From NCBI GenBank assembly GCA_001692895.1, contig KV748204.1, positions 2,084,002-2,148,001 on the forward strand: DNA of 64,000 nucleotides. Reading direction: 5' to 3'. A program made the position numbers and the translations under genes. This document shows positions 36,761 through 49,465 of this stretch, piece after piece. Under the pieces are notes generated by a model. That model was not told where the DNA came from and searched no databases. It saw only the letters and a program-made list of their open reading frames with translations. How positions within the stretch are numbered: the first letter of the stretch is position 1; each line of letters starts with the position of its first letter. The stretch is from Cenococcum geophilum 1.58. Lineage: Eukaryota > Ascomycota > Dothideomycetes > Gloniales > Gloniaceae.

Positions 36761-38799
36761 TAGACTAGTAGTATATAATATATATATATAGAGGGATAAT
36801 AGTATACTATAAGGAACAAAAGAGTATTTAATTAGAAGTTTTGCGTTTTATTATAATAACGCATACTAAATTTATAAAGACGCTAAGTATAGTATAAGCT
36901 ATTAGCTATAAGAGCTAGAGTTAAAAGGACTTAAAAGAACTAAAGAGTTAAATAAAGAATAAGATTAACTCTATAAACTAGATTAAGATATTATAGTAAT
37001 ATATAGATAATAATTAGTAATAATAATAATAGAGTTAAAGTACTTATTAATTAATAGTAATAAGGATAGTAAAGGAACTAACTAGGGGTATTTAAACCTT
37101 AATAATATAATAGAGGTAGAGACTAAAACCGCTATAGAGCAAGGTTTAGTAATAGGTATTATAATACCGTTAGATACGGTATCCATTGCTTTATAAGACG
37201 GAAGGAGTAATATTTAGAGATAATTAAGCAAGTAAATAACTGCTAGTGCTAGCTTACTACTTAATAAAGGTAAAAGGCTAAAGGCTTAAGATTTTTAAGA
37301 CGAGATAAGAGATAACTAAGATTCTTAAGATAAGATAAGGTATATTTAAGAACCTATAATAGACGAAAACCAATAAAATAGAGTAATAGCTTAGTTTAGT
37401 AATATATAAATAAGCTTAGGATAAAGTTTCCTAAAGGTATAAGACTCTTAAGACAAAATAAGTGAGATTTAGGACTCTTAAAATAAGATAAGGACACTAG
37501 TAAAGCCTAGTTAGACTAAGGCTAAAGTATAGCTTAAGAAAAAAGTAAGCTTAGGGTTAAAGAATTTAAGGGGTTAAGAATTTAGAGTACGAATAAAGAC
37601 ACCCGTAAAAAGAAGTAAGAGACTTCGCTATAGATTAAAGAATCTATAGTATAAACAGTAGTTAAATTAGGAGATAGATATATAGACTTAAAAGACTTAC
37701 TAGGCGAATATAGTATTTAACCTAAAGATTAAAAAGTTAATATAGCAATTAAGAAGTAAGAGAACTTTAAGGATCTAATTATAAGATATAAACAATAAGA
37801 AACTATAAATAAGTTTAGAGCAAAAATCCTTATATAATAAAAAAAGAAACTAGATATAAAATCTAGTATATTAGGTTATATAAAGGACAGAGTACCTATA
37901 TAAAGAATTACTAATAGGTTAAGAATAGGTATACTAAGAGCTAAGTAGCTTACTAAATTAAAAAATAAAGAGGATTTAGGGATTCTAATTAGGTTTAAGG
38001 AATAATATATAAAAGGCTGTTATAACGTAGTAATAAGAAGATACTTCCTTATAGATAAGCTATATATACTCTAGTAGCTATATTAGAAGTGGTATAGGTA
38101 AAGATATAATAATAAGTGGGAAGATTTCTATATATAGTTAGACGAAAAAGTTATCTAAGACTACCTAATTACGGAAAAAGCGATAAATTATATTAAGGGA
38201 GCCTTAATTATAATATTAAAGGATTTAAAGGAATAATTAGAGGACTAGAGAAGTAAGAGATGCGTCTTAGTACCTACAAATAAAGTTATAATATTTAAAT
38301 TAACGTAATAAAGGTTTAAACTTAAGAATAAAGATAAGTTAAGAATTAACCTAAAGTATATAGTATACTATACGCTATTATAGATTGCATATATAGATAA
38401 TATATATAAAATCTATAAAAATCTATAATATAAAAAACTGGAAATACCCTATAAGGATATATTAGGCGCTAGATAAGTAATAGTATAGAAATACTAAGTA
38501 TATATATAGCTAGTATCTAGTAGAAGTTTAGGAGTTAGAAAACTTAATACTTTAACTAAAAAGATTCCTTATAGAAGAATGCCTAGATAGATAATAATAG
38601 TAGGAATGTTTAGAGAATACCTATCTATAGTATATTAAAGATAAAAAGTGGACTAAATATTGGCTAAAGAGTAAGTTAAGTGTATAAGGATTAAGTAGCT
38701 AATAGTTAGGAAAAGTAGAGGCTTATAAAACTAAAGGGAGCTAGTAATAGAGCTTTAAACCCTTAAAGGAATTTAAGAATAATACCTAAATTTAAAAGT

Positions 38800-41700
38800 T
38801 AATTAGTAAGATTAATAGTTTAAAGTATTAGTAGATAGTGGAGTAATACGAAACTATATTTTATTAATAGCAGTTAAAAGGATAGGACTACTATATAGGC
38901 AAAAGGAGCACCCTTATTTATTAGTAATAATTTTAGGAGATCTAATAGCCTATAGAGGAGGTATTATTAATCTTAAAATAGGACCTATTTAGATAACCAT
39001 TAAAGGAAGATAAGTTAAGATGTCTTTTAATATATTACTATTAGGGAATAATAAGATAGTATTAGGAATGCCTTAGTTATAGGAATATAATCTAAAGATT
39101 AATTAGGTTATAGGTTAGGTTAATATTAAAGATATATAATAATATAAGATATAATAATAAACTAAGTTAGTATAGTATTAAGTTAGAGCGATATATAAGG
39201 AGACTAATTAAGGATTAAGTTATATACTAAAGAGATACTATAAATATAGTAAGAAGCTATGGTTACTAAAAAGTAAAAAGCTATTAGATTATATAGTATA
39301 GAACTATAAGATAGAATTAGAACTAGAAATAAGTTTAAGGTTTTACCTAACCTATAAGTTAATAGAAAAAGAGTTATAGGTACTTAAGAAGTTTGTCTAA
39401 GAAAACCTTTAAAAGGGATATATTAGACTATTATAGTTATTAGCGGGATATCTAGTACTATTCGTACTAAAGAAGAATAGAAAACTTAGACTATATATTA
39501 ACTATAGATAGTTAAATAGCATTACTAGAAAGGATAGGTATTTTTTACCCTTAATAAGCGAAATCTAAGATAGGATTAGTAATATATAAATCTTTATAAA
39601 GATAGATCTAAGATAGGCGTACTATTAAATTAGAATTAAGGAAGATAATAAATAAAAGGTAGCCTTTAGGTTAAAGGAAGGACTATATAAACTATTAGTT
39701 ATATAATTTAGGCTTATAAACATACTAATAATATTTTAAAAGCGTATTAATAATATATTAAGAGAATACTTGGATAAATTTGTTATAGTATACCTTAATA
39801 TTATTATTATCTACTTAATAAATAAGGAAGAATATAGAGAATATATTAAATGGGTTTTAAAGAGACTATAAGAAGAATAGATACTAGTAGTAATTAAGAA
39901 ATATAAATTCTTTACTAGGAAAATAGATTTTATTAGATTTATTATTAAACTAGGCTAATTTAGTATAGATTTAAAGAAGATTAAGGTTATAGTAAATTGG
40001 TAAGAACTAGAAAATATAATATAGTTAAGGTTATTTTTAGGGTTCTGTAACTACTATAGAAAGTTTATAGCTTAATAGTTAAAGGATATTAAGCCATTTA
40101 TAAGATTAATAAAGAAGAAAGAACTATAGGTATAAGAAGAGGAATAAAAGGAACTATTTAAAAAGGTTAAATGGTTATTTACCTAGGAGCTAGTTCTTAA
40201 AATCTATTAGCTATAATTAGAAATAGTAGTTAAAATGGATATATTAGACTATATACTAGGAGCGTGCTTTTTATAAAAATATAAAGATAGATAGTACCTA
40301 GTAGTATACTATAGTTAAAAGATAATACTACTAGAACTAAACTATAACATCTATAATAAGAAGTTATTAGGTATAGTTATAGTACTAAAGAAATAGAGAT
40401 TATTCTTATAAGGTATAGAGAAACTATTTATAGTTAAGACGAATTATAAGAACTTAGTAGGGTTCCTAATAATAAAAGAACTTAATTATATATAGGTTAG
40501 ATAGGCGGAGATGCTTATAGAATATTATTTTAAGATTTAGTATATTAAGGGAATAGAGAATACATAAGTAAATACTCTAAGTAGAAAAGCTAAACTATAA
40601 AACGATAAAAAGCTATTAGGGGCTTTATTACAAAGGGATACAGATAGATTAATTAGGTATAATTATTTAAAGATTACAGTAATATAAGAAGAGAAGATTT
40701 ATAAATTATTAAAGCGTAATTAAATATAAAAAATCCTAGACGTATAAATAGAGGATTTAGACTTAAAGTAGTATAAAAATTAAGAAGTAATATATATACT
40801 AAGAGCTATTATAAAAGAGTTTATTAAGTTATTTTATAAAGGACTAACTTAAGGATATAATAGAGCTATAGGCTTAGTGTTAAGACTTTAAAAAGAGTAT
40901 ATTATTAATGGAATTTAGGAACTAGCTAGGTAAGTTATAAAAGAATATCTAGATTACTAAAGGAATAAACTAACGAGGTATAAACTATATAGAAAGCTAT
41001 AACCTATTAAAATACTAGAGAGACTATAGGAGGTTATATTATAGGACTTTATTATTAAGTTACTAAAGTTAAGAGACCTAATTACCCAGATAAGATTATA
41101 ATATAAATTTTAGTAATAATAGATAAGCCTTATAAAGTAGGGATATTTTTAGCATATTTAAGAAGAAAATATTAGGCAGAAGATATTACTAGAATCTATA
41201 TTAAAGAAGTATTTATAAGATATAGAGCACTAAGTACAGATTATATTAAATACGAGATCTAAGATTTATAGTAAGTATATTTAGCGAAGTATTTTTTTAG
41301 CAGAGTAAGGAGTTTCAAGTAGTAACTTTTAACTATATACTTTATCTATAGATAGAACGGTTAAAATAGAAAGATTAAATTAGACACTAGAATAGTATTT
41401 AAGGTATTATATTAATTATATATAGAAAATAATTAGGTATTACTATTACTAGTTATATAATATTTATATATAATATTAATACTATAAGAAAGGAATAGGT
41501 AATGATTACTATTTAAGGCAAATTACGGATATAACGCTAAGGACCCTTATTATCCGCTATATAAGTAAAAAAGATAAATAGTATACGCTAAGTAAAGAAT
41601 ATAAAGAGTTTAATAAATCTTTATATAGAACCTTATAGAAATAGCTAAGGTAGTATAGTAAAGAATAAAAAAGTATTATAATGTTAAGAGATCCTAAGGG

Positions 41701-42120
41701 ACTAGATCTTAAGGAGGGAGATAAAGTATAGTTACTATCTATAAAAATTTTAAGAGTTAATAACTAAGTAAGAAGTTAGACTATGTTAGACTAGGACCTT
41801 TTAAAATTATATAAAATTTTTTATTAGTTATATTTAAGTTAAATCTACTAGCTAGAATAAAGATCTACCCTATATAGTATATTGTAATGCTAGAGCTAGT
41901 ATATAAAAATGTTAAGCTATTAGTTTATAAAGCAGATATATATAGAGGATAAAAGGAAGATAAATAGTAAGTTTTAAAGATCGTTAGTTATAAGGATATA
42001 GATAATAAAATAGAGTATAAAGTAAAGTAGATAGGCTATAATAAGACTACCTAGGAACTACTAGAGAACCTAAAGAACGCTATAGGAAAGGTATAGAAGT
42101 ATTAAAAGAAAAAAGGTTAG
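38800..42120 (+). pseudogene. gypsy element 1 pol: protease, RT, RNase H, integrase, chromodomain
   Basis: The aspartic protease is near 38825 (VLVDSGVIRNYI). RT runs over about 39290-40000 with LAGYLVLFVLKKN, LRLYINYRQLN, FIKIDL.QAYY and the catalytic YxDD position at 39781-39815 now reading YLNIIII, so the active site is lost. RNase H is near 40200-40560 (VVYYSQKIILLELNYNIYNK). Integrase lies near 40900-41700 with a disrupted catalytic triad. The chromodomain near 41985-42110 (IEYKVKQIGYNKTT.ELLENL) normally targets integration to heterochromatin. About 650 bp of partly open sequence (for example NYLELFPLLLKENLFFYYQV) separate the chromodomain from the 3' LTR. Confidence 0.85.
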
Positions 42121-42839
42121 GTAATATTAATAAAGGGAAATTACTAAAGAATAAGTTACCTAAGGGGGACCTAGGAAGAGCAACTGCTAAACTACTTAGA
42201 GTTATTTCCTTTACTATTAAAAGAAAATCTATTCTTTTATTACTAAGTTTTTATAAACCTTATTAAATAAGTTTCTATTTCTTTAAATAAACCTTTTTAT
42301 AGATATATCTTAAACGCTAAAGATAAGTATAAGCTAGATATTAAGCTTTAAGGATATATATAAACTCTTCTAAGGTATATTAGACCGCAAGTAGCGCTAA
42401 GGATAGCTTATTATTAAGCTTTATAGTAGCAGATTAAATATAAAACCCTATAATAAATTACTTAGGGAACTTAGAGACTATTAAGAGTTATAGGATATAT
42501 ATACTTAGCGTTAGAAATTAAGCAAATATTATAAAATAATTAAATATTTACTTTAGTGCACTCTATATAAAAAGAGGGTTATTAAAATAAAGGACCTGCT
42601 AACGTAATATAGACTAACCCTTCTTTTGCGTAATAAGAATATAGAGATAATATTACTTTACTAAGTAATAATATAGAAGAGACTATATATATATAATAAA
42701 GAGTTAAAGAAGAAAAAGGTGCTTTAGGTATTATAAGTAATAATATTAACTAAATTAATTAGACGGATATTATACCTCTAGTAAATAATTTAGAGATACT
42801 AGGTATCTTTAAGAACGAAGATAAAAAGGAGGGAGATAA

Positions 42840-43260
42840 TATTATAAACGCTTTAAGTATAATATTATAACTACTTAGAGAGGAGTTAAAAGAAGCTAGT
42901 TAGTTAATATAAGTATAGTTTAGGATGGAACCCGTAGAACTATATAATAAGAAATAGTAAGTAGAGTTACATAATATAATCTATATAATCTATATAATCT
43001 ATAAGATCTATAATAAAGCAAATAGAGTAGATAGAGTAGATAGAGTAATAACTTTCTTAAGAGTACGGTTATGTATTTAAGGACCCTTAATCCCTACCTA
43101 GATAGTTTCTTNCTTATAGTAATTCTTAGAATATAATTAGAGTTAATCTATTAGGCAACCACTCTACCAGTTATTATTACGTTATTAACTTACTTGCAAT
43201 ACCTATATACTTAGCCCATTAACAAGTTTACCGTAGTTCCTGCTATAAGGCTCCGTTACA
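42840..43260 (+). repeat. 3' LTR of gypsy element 1
   Basis: 421 bp. It starts mutated (TATTATAAACGC) and ends intact (GGCTCCGTTACA), the mirror image of the 5' copy: in both LTRs the outward-facing end is less damaged. Confidence 0.95.
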
Positions 43261-44240
43261 TAATAAGAAAGACGCAAAACTACTTAATAAGAGAATTTAG
43301 TGGCAAATTAAGAACTTAATAAGAGGCTTAATGTAAGAGGCCAGCTTAACCGGAACGTATGATTATCTAATCGACAGTATCACCGGTAAGTAGAAGGTAA
43401 GTTAAAGGTAAGTTAAAGGTAAGTTAAAGGTAGAATAAGTTTCACGTATTAAAGGACAAATGCTTCTAACCACTTCTATTTAGAGACTAATCGCTAGTTC
43501 TTCTCTAGAGGGGAACCAGCTTCCTATATGTTTCTTCCAAGACGCTAGTAAAACCTTTCGCCCCTAACCTGTCTGACTATGTCTTCTGGAACATAGATGG
43601 GACATAGATAAAACCTCCTACCATCTCATTGGATATGTACCTCTCGGGGGATTCCGTTACACTTAAGCTTTATTAAGCTTGATATAAAAATACTTTAACT
43701 ACTTATATTTACTAATTCCTTATTTATAAATAATAAAGACCTTTTATTATAGATTGGATATATCCTAGTACTAGCAGACTTATTAAATAAGGCGAATATT
43801 GTCTACTGGTCCTTAGTTAAGTGTAAAAGAATTACTAGAAGCGTACTAGCCTCCGAATTATATACTATAGCCTATAGTTTTAATATTAGCGCTATAATTA
43901 AGGCCATAATTAAATTGTAACTTAATATTAGCCTTTCGCTTATTCTTTATACTAATTTTAAGTTAATTTATAAATGCCTTGTTAAACTAAGAACTATATA
44001 AGAGAAGAGACTTATAATTAATATTATATGCCTACGCTAGTTATATAAAAGACGCGAAATAGCGGAAGTTAAATAAATTAACGGAGATAGTAACCCTATA
44101 GACGCTATAACTAAAAGCAAACCATTATTAGCCCTTAAGTAACTTATCGACATAAACCAAATTGAGTTAAAGATAGTGGAATAAGTAAAACGCACTATAT
44201 TAGTGACCTAGTTAATTAACGTATAAATATAGTAAAGAGG
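43261..44240 (+). pseudogene. copia polyprotein part 3: RNase H, split by a solo LTR
   Basis: After the TAATA duplication the copia frame resumes (KKDAKLLNKRI.WQIKNLIRG). It is interrupted at 43332-43661 and continues with LSFIKLDIKIL, INNKDLLLQIGYILVLADLL, VYWSLVKCKRITRSVLASEL, ILYTNFKLIYKCLVKLRTI and REIAEVK.INGDSNPIDAIT, the standard copia RNase H. The end of the protein is near 44200. RNase H degrades the RNA template during reverse transcription. Confidence 0.85.
43332..43661. mobile_element. Solo LTR, 330 bp, TSD CTTAA
   Basis: Begins TGTAAGAGGCC and ends ATTCCGTTACA, so TGTAA/TTACA ends are inverted. It is flanked by CTTAA at 43327-43331 and 43662-43666. Balanced composition without RIP inside a heavily mutated host frame. 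It contains about three and a half copies of an 11-bp unit, GGTAAGTTAAA, at 43385-43430. The parent family is not otherwise seen in this window. Confidence 0.9.
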
Positions 44241-44359
44241 GTATATACGATCTCTATATTATATAACCGCAATCTACGGCAATCTACGGCAACTTACATC
44301 GGGAAAATATTCGCAGGATGAGATTCAAGTAGACTTTGTGTGGCGCGTTTCGCGTAATT

Positions 44360-44640
44360 GACATGCAATTTGACCAACTTGACACGCAATTGACCAACTT
44401 GACACGCAATTGACCAACTTNACATGCAATTTAACCAACTTAATACGCAATTGACCAACTTNACATGCAATTTAACCAACTTAATACGCAATTNACCAAC
44501 TTGACATGTAATTTAACTAACTTAATACGCAATTAACTAACTTGACAACTTTAAAAGCTAACTGCATATTCCTTGACACGCAGTTAACCTATTTAACAAC
44601 TTTAAAAGCTAACTGTATATTCCTTGACATGCAATTAAGG
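44360..44640. repeat. 20-bp tandem repeat followed by two ~52-bp repeats
   Basis: About nine copies of CTTGACACGCAATTGACCAA with transition variants (44370-44545). Then two copies of a longer unit contain ACTTTAAAAGCTAACTG and ATTCCTTGACA (44540-44640). It starts about 50 bp inside the left inverted repeat, so it is a subterminal array. Confidence 0.85.
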
Positions 44641-46880
44641 TAAAGCTATATGTCAATTAAAATACATCCGCCATTTTTCGGATATCGGGATTGTTGTAAA
44701 GAGAAAATTCAACCGAATGTATTTGACACATTACGCAGTATTTAGGGAAATGTAATAATTCGCGTTTTTCGGTATTATTTTGCTCAGATTGGGACGCGAT
44801 ACATCCAGCGACTGTTTATACGGGATTATGCGGCATCAAGTCGGTCATATCGCGTATATTCTCCGATTTATTCAGTTCTTGTTCAAATCAGAACTCGGAA
44901 ATAATACTCCAATATTCCATTTCATAAATCCGTAATTATGAACGGGTCGAGAGCGAAATATTGTGTCGAGAGCTGGCATCATCCACGATTCGGTCTCTAC
45001 AAATCTAGTGCCATTTCTGGATGATATAGAGATACCATTGAATCAATCTTAATTTCCTGAATTTCAAGAGTCGAGAAACGAAATTTTGAGCATATCAAAT
45101 CAAGGGATGTTAATATGACATATGAATTACAGTTTATTGTTTTCGGAATTGATCCTTAAGCGAACGAAAATCCGAATAGATCAATATGAAGCGAATGAAT
45201 ATATTAGTTGCTCCAAATATTTCAAGATGAATAATAATATCAATCATGATTCGGTACCTATATAATGTTCCATGCATATAGGCTAAATGTTTTTTTCAAT
45301 TAATTTAACATCCACAAATCCGATTCGGGTAGGATGTAACTGAGATATCTTTGAACAGATTTTTTTTTTCTATCGTACGGAGATTTCCAGTCACAGTAAC
45401 GCATGAGGCCTTGGCGCGACGGTCAGGACGCTGTTACGGAATACGTATACAAGCGGAGCACGAAGGGAGTATATGAGCTGGCGCAATTCTTGATGCCAAG
45501 GCCGATATATTGCCTCATTGATTGATTACGTTCGTCTCAAGATTGGATTTATTCCATATAATATCTAGTTGGTGAATATGTGAATAATATTCGCTATTAT
45601 ATTTATTATCAAATTTTCGAGCCATAATAATGTATGAAGGTGTATATTACAAAAAGGGGAATATTTTGATTCCAGCCTTATTAATATCCGATATCTTTCA
45701 ATATTCCATCCGATCAAATATTTATCATGAAATCAATCTTATTCACAATTTTATTTTCTCCCAATGCAATCAGATTAATTACAACAAAATAATAATAATT
45801 ATAATAATATTTGTGTATCGCGGTTATTATATCATTAATGTATATAATGCAATGAATAATAAATGTGAATATATTGTGGAATATATAATTTTTCATTATC
45901 AATAATTATAGGTTCGCCATATTTCATGATATTATATATCCAGGAGATATTATAATATGATAATTCGTTAGTATAATATATATATATTCGATTGCTCATA
46001 ATGAATTACATTTAATAATTACTCATTTTCAATATCTGTCCGCAGATAAAGGATTGACTCGAAATCGCAAATCCGCTAAAATATATAAAAATATCTCTCA
46101 TTTAATAGATATGATGGTATCTCGATCGTCTTGTATTGAGAGGTAGATGAAATTATTAAATTAATTGATCCTTTGCGATACGAGATTACTAAGTAATACT
46201 TGCTAAGTTACTCTATAAAGAAATAATCAGTAGGTTGAATGATGGTTCTCCTTCTCAACCGAGATTTATCTGAAAATTCACTAATTTATATTTCATTAAA
46301 ATAAATCATATGATGGTTGTTCAAGTCTGTACTAGTATTTACAGTATGTAGGTCCTCTATTACATTGATCTTCTTGTATATTAGCCATTGACTTACCACT
46401 TCAATATCTTCTATTTAATGGTTCAAGAGATTCTAAGAGTGTATTGGCCAGCGTTCTCCGCGCGTTCCGAACAGCCGCACAATAGTTAGCGCATCTTGTA
46501 ATTCGCCGCAGTATATAGTCTGTTCTCCACATTTGGCTAGATAAGTATATGTCATGGGGGACACGTGCATCACTTTTCATGCGGGGTAATTGCTGAGTTA
46601 GGCGAATGGTGATATTCTCGGTAATATTCTGCATCTTGAAAGGTGCTATGATCTATAAATTGCCCATCATAGTGAGATATTGATGCCTATATCGCAACAT
46701 CCTCTCTTAGCATTTCTAGTTATAATTCCCTTGAGGCGCGTTAAATCTGTGTGTATGTGTATTTTCTAGATATATGGCCAGGAAGGTGTGAAGAGGAAGG
46801 AGGAATGATAATATCATATCCAATTATATCATGATTCACACAATATCCGTCCATTAATAATATGTAGCCGTTTAACCACG
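44641..46880. other. AT-rich unique DNA without RIP signature, no gene seen
   Basis: About 2.2 kb with normal dinucleotide variety (CG and TCGA frequent), T- and A-runs and ATAAT microsatellite-like tracts near 45780-45960. Open frames up to 91 codons occur (45630-45905, Ile/Asn/Tyr-rich) but are what AT-rich DNA gives by chance. A GC-richer patch is at 45375-45520. No RNA gene was recognised. Confidence 0.6.
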
Positions 46881-47100
46881 GAAAGTTACCCCTTCCCCCC
46901 CCCCCCCACCTCGCCCACGCACCCCGCCCGCGTCTACACATCCTACCTAGCCTCCCAAAGCGCCACGCGCTGCTCCTCGTCCTCCCACACCGCGCTCACT
47001 CTCTCCGCCTCCCGACCACCTCCCCTCTCTCCGCTCGCCGCTCTCCCGCCTGCCCCGCCGCCTGGCGGTCGCGGACGCGCATGTTGTCCGACGGCTTGAG
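46881..47100. other. GC-rich patch with C13 tract
   Basis: About 220 bp, strongly C-rich on the plus strand, starting with CCCCTTCCCCCCCCCCCCCA and continuing with CGC/CTCC-rich sequence to about 47100. It is flanked on both sides by AT-rich DNA. No coding signal was found; the minus frame crossing it is Gly/Arg-rich low complexity. Confidence 0.7.
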
Positions 47101-47619
47101 AACTGGTCAGTAGATAGCGTACAACGTTGGATTAAATATATAAGGAATGATAGAAATGTAAAGGGAAGTAATGAATTATTGGTATTTCGGTGAGTAAGGA
47201 GGATTTTAATTAATTTTCATCTTTGAGGTAGAGTAAATTTCATCAAAATTATTTCAAGGGATGCGCAGATTATCGTTTTATCATAATAGGTAATCAAAAT
47301 GTCTATAATGAGAATTATGTTTGATTCATCGCACTACCACTAAGGTCAGAAATAGATGAGATTTTCTAACCGCCGTGGAACTAGTAATCTCGTTGAGATG
47401 CGTATCGTTGACAGTATTAATATAATTGGGTAGTAGGATGACGTTTTTAGTTTGGATCGGGTTGGAGCGATGTATGTAATGGGTATTAATTATATTGATA
47501 GCGTACAAGATTGATGGATTGGATGAAATTGTACGATAAATGGTCCCATTTGTGATGTCATCGAACTATACGGTTGACGTACGTGAAGGTGGATAGTGTG
47601 AGCTGATGGACGTAGATGA
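47101..47619. other. AT-rich unique DNA, no gene seen
   Basis: Sequence without RIP signature between the GC-rich patch and the first minisatellite. Only short chance frames were seen. Confidence 0.5.
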
Positions 47620-47925
47620 TTGACTGACGTATGGTGGACGGATCATGATGGATAGACAGCGATATATCGTAATGATGGACAGACGTAGGGACGGCGTGAT
47701 GGACAGACGTTACGTCTGGATGGACGTACGTAGACTATAGATATACGGATGTGCATGTACGTAGACGGATTGTTTTAGCTGGAACAGCAATCGTATAGAC
47801 GGCGGACGGACAGACGACCGGACGTAGACGAATGGACAGCATATGTGCGGTGGACAGACGTCGTAGACGGATGGGCAGTCGTAGAGGGACACAATATGGT
47901 TATGGACAGACACGATGGAACTAAG
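47620..47925. repeat. GATGGACAGACGTAG-type minisatellite, first copy
   Basis: Diverged units based on GGATGGACAGACGTAGAC. Followed by the junction AACTAAGCTAGTAATTAGC and then the next array. The same sequence, more regular, recurs at 49675-50040. Confidence 0.8.
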
Positions 47926-47984
47926 CTAGTAATTAGCCTTAGCAAAAATATCAATCGCCAGCGAACCGATCAGAGCAACAGCTA

Positions 47985-48415
47985 GACCCAAGACCGCTGC
48001 CAAGCAGACCAAGATCGCTGCCAGCAGATCAAGACCATTGCCAGCAGACGAGACCATTGCCAGCAACGCCGAGACCATTTGCCACAGACCAAGACCGCTG
48101 CCAGCAGATCAAGAATCGCTGCCAGCAGACCAAGACCGCTGCCAGCAGACCAAGACCGCTGCCAGCAGACCGAAGACCGCTGCCAGCAGACCAAACCGCT
48201 GTCAGCAGACTGAGACCTCTGCCAGCAGACCGAGACCGCTGCCAGCAGACCAAGACCATTGCCAGCAGACCAAGACACCCGCTGCCACAGACCAAGATCG
48301 CTGTCAACAGACCGAGACCGCTATCAGCAGACCGAGACTGGCTGCTAACAGACCAAGACCGCTGCCAGCAGACCCAGATCTCGCTATCAGTAGATCAAGA
48401 TCGTTGCCAGGAGAC
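47985..48415. repeat. 20-bp minisatellite (AGCAGACCAAGACCGCTGCC), first copy
   Basis: About 20 head-to-tail units of AGCAGACCAAGACCGCTGCC with substitutions. All frames are open for long distances because of the repeat, which explains the long Pro/Ala/Asp/Gln frame beginning at 48038. It ends at GATCAAGATCGTTGCCAGGA. Confidence 0.95.
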
Positions 48416-48539
48416 GACCGACGGCAAGATCACGGAGGGATCCATCCCTCCTACATTCTCCCTTCCTTCCCATTTTTTATTCCGCCGATGTATCCGTCTC
48501 TGTGCACATCTGCGATAGCCCTTATATCGCCCCTGGGGC

Positions 48540-49410
48540 TACGTCTCGAAGCACATCTCGGAGGCATGCGTCTCGAAGCGCGTCTCGGAACACCGTCTCG
48601 GAGACATGCATCTCGAAGCATATCTCGAAGCACATCTCGAAGCACATCTCGGAGGCATACGTCTCGAAGCGCGTCTCTCGGAGCACCGTCTCGAAGCACA
48701 TCTCGGAGGCATGCGTCTCGAAGCGCGTCTCGGAGCACGTCTCGGAGCACGTCTCGAAGCACGTCTCGGAGGCATGCGTCTCGGAGCGCATCTCGGAGCA
48801 CGTCTCGGAGATGCATCTCGAAGCACGTCTCGGAGGCATGCGTCTCGAAGCGCGTCTCGGAGTACGTCTCGGAGACATGCATCTCGAAGCACGTCTCGAA
48901 GCACGTCTCGAAGCACGTCTCGAAGCACGTCTCGAAGCACGTCTCGAAGCACGTCTCGGAGGCATGCGTCTCGGAGCGCGTCTCGGAGCACGTCTCGGAG
49001 ATGCATCTCGAAGCACGTCTCGGAGGCATGCGTCTCGGAGCGCGTCTCGAAGCACGTCTCGGAGATGCATCTCGAAGCACGTCTCGGAGGCATGCGTCTC
49101 GAAGCGCGTCTCGGAGCACGTCTCGGAGACATGCATCTCGAAGCACATCTCGAAGCACATCTCGAAGCACATCTCGAAGCACATCTCGAAGCACATCTCG
49201 AAGCACATCTCGAAGCACATCTCGAAGCACATCTCGAAGCACATCTCGAAGCACATCTCGGACACGTCTCGGAGCACATCTCGAAGCACATCTCGAAGCA
49301 CATCTCCGGAACACGTCTCGGAGCACATCTCGAAGCACATCTCGAAGCACATCTCGAAGCACATCTCGGAACACCGTTTCGGAATACGTCTCGGAGATTC
49401 ATTATTCTGA
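48540..49410. repeat. 12-bp minisatellite (CGTCTCGAAGCA), first copy
   Basis: About 70 copies of a 12-bp unit, CGTCTCGAAGCA or CGTCTCGGAGCA, with interspersed GGAGGCATGCGTCTCGAAGC variants forming a higher-order period. 12 is a multiple of three, so five of six frames are open for up to 460 codons (Ser/Thr/Arg, Glu/Ala/His or Cys/Phe/Glu repeats); none is a credible gene. Confidence 0.95.
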
Positions 49411-49440
49411 TACATTCTAATATATTCTAACGCATTAACC

Positions 49441-49465
49441 NNNNNNNNNNNNNNNNNNNNNNNNN
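49441..49465. other. Assembly gap (25 N)
   Basis: Twenty-five consecutive N directly after the 12-bp minisatellite. This is a scaffold gap, so the true distance between the two minisatellite cassettes is unknown. Confidence 0.99.

Larger units (their letters stand above)
35220..43260 (+). mobile_element. Ty3/gypsy chromovirus, full length, 8041 bp, RIP-degraded
   Basis: Both LTRs are 421 bp (35220-35640 and 42840-43260), begin TG and end CA in their best-preserved copy, and are flanked by a perfect 5-bp duplication TAATA (35215-35219 and 43261-43265). A purine-rich tract (AAAAAGGAGGGAGA) precedes the 3' LTR. Internal order is gag, protease, RT, RNase H, integrase, chromodomain, as in Ty3/gypsy chromoviruses. 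It is inserted in the RNase H linker of the copia element. A close relative lies in opposite orientation at 52.5-60.3 kb. Confidence 0.95.

Noticed and set aside
45630-45905. 91-codon Ile/Asn/Tyr-rich frame
   Set aside because: Expected by chance in AT-rich DNA; both strands are open over the same bases and no motif is present.
46881-47100. GC-rich patch as an rDNA or CpG-island promoter
   Set aside because: No rRNA-like sequence and no adjacent gene were found.
48038-49420. Long open frames (up to 460 codons) on both strands
   Set aside because: They are translations of 20-bp and 12-bp tandem repeats, open in most frames at once and low in complexity; no start context, domain or codon signal supports a gene.
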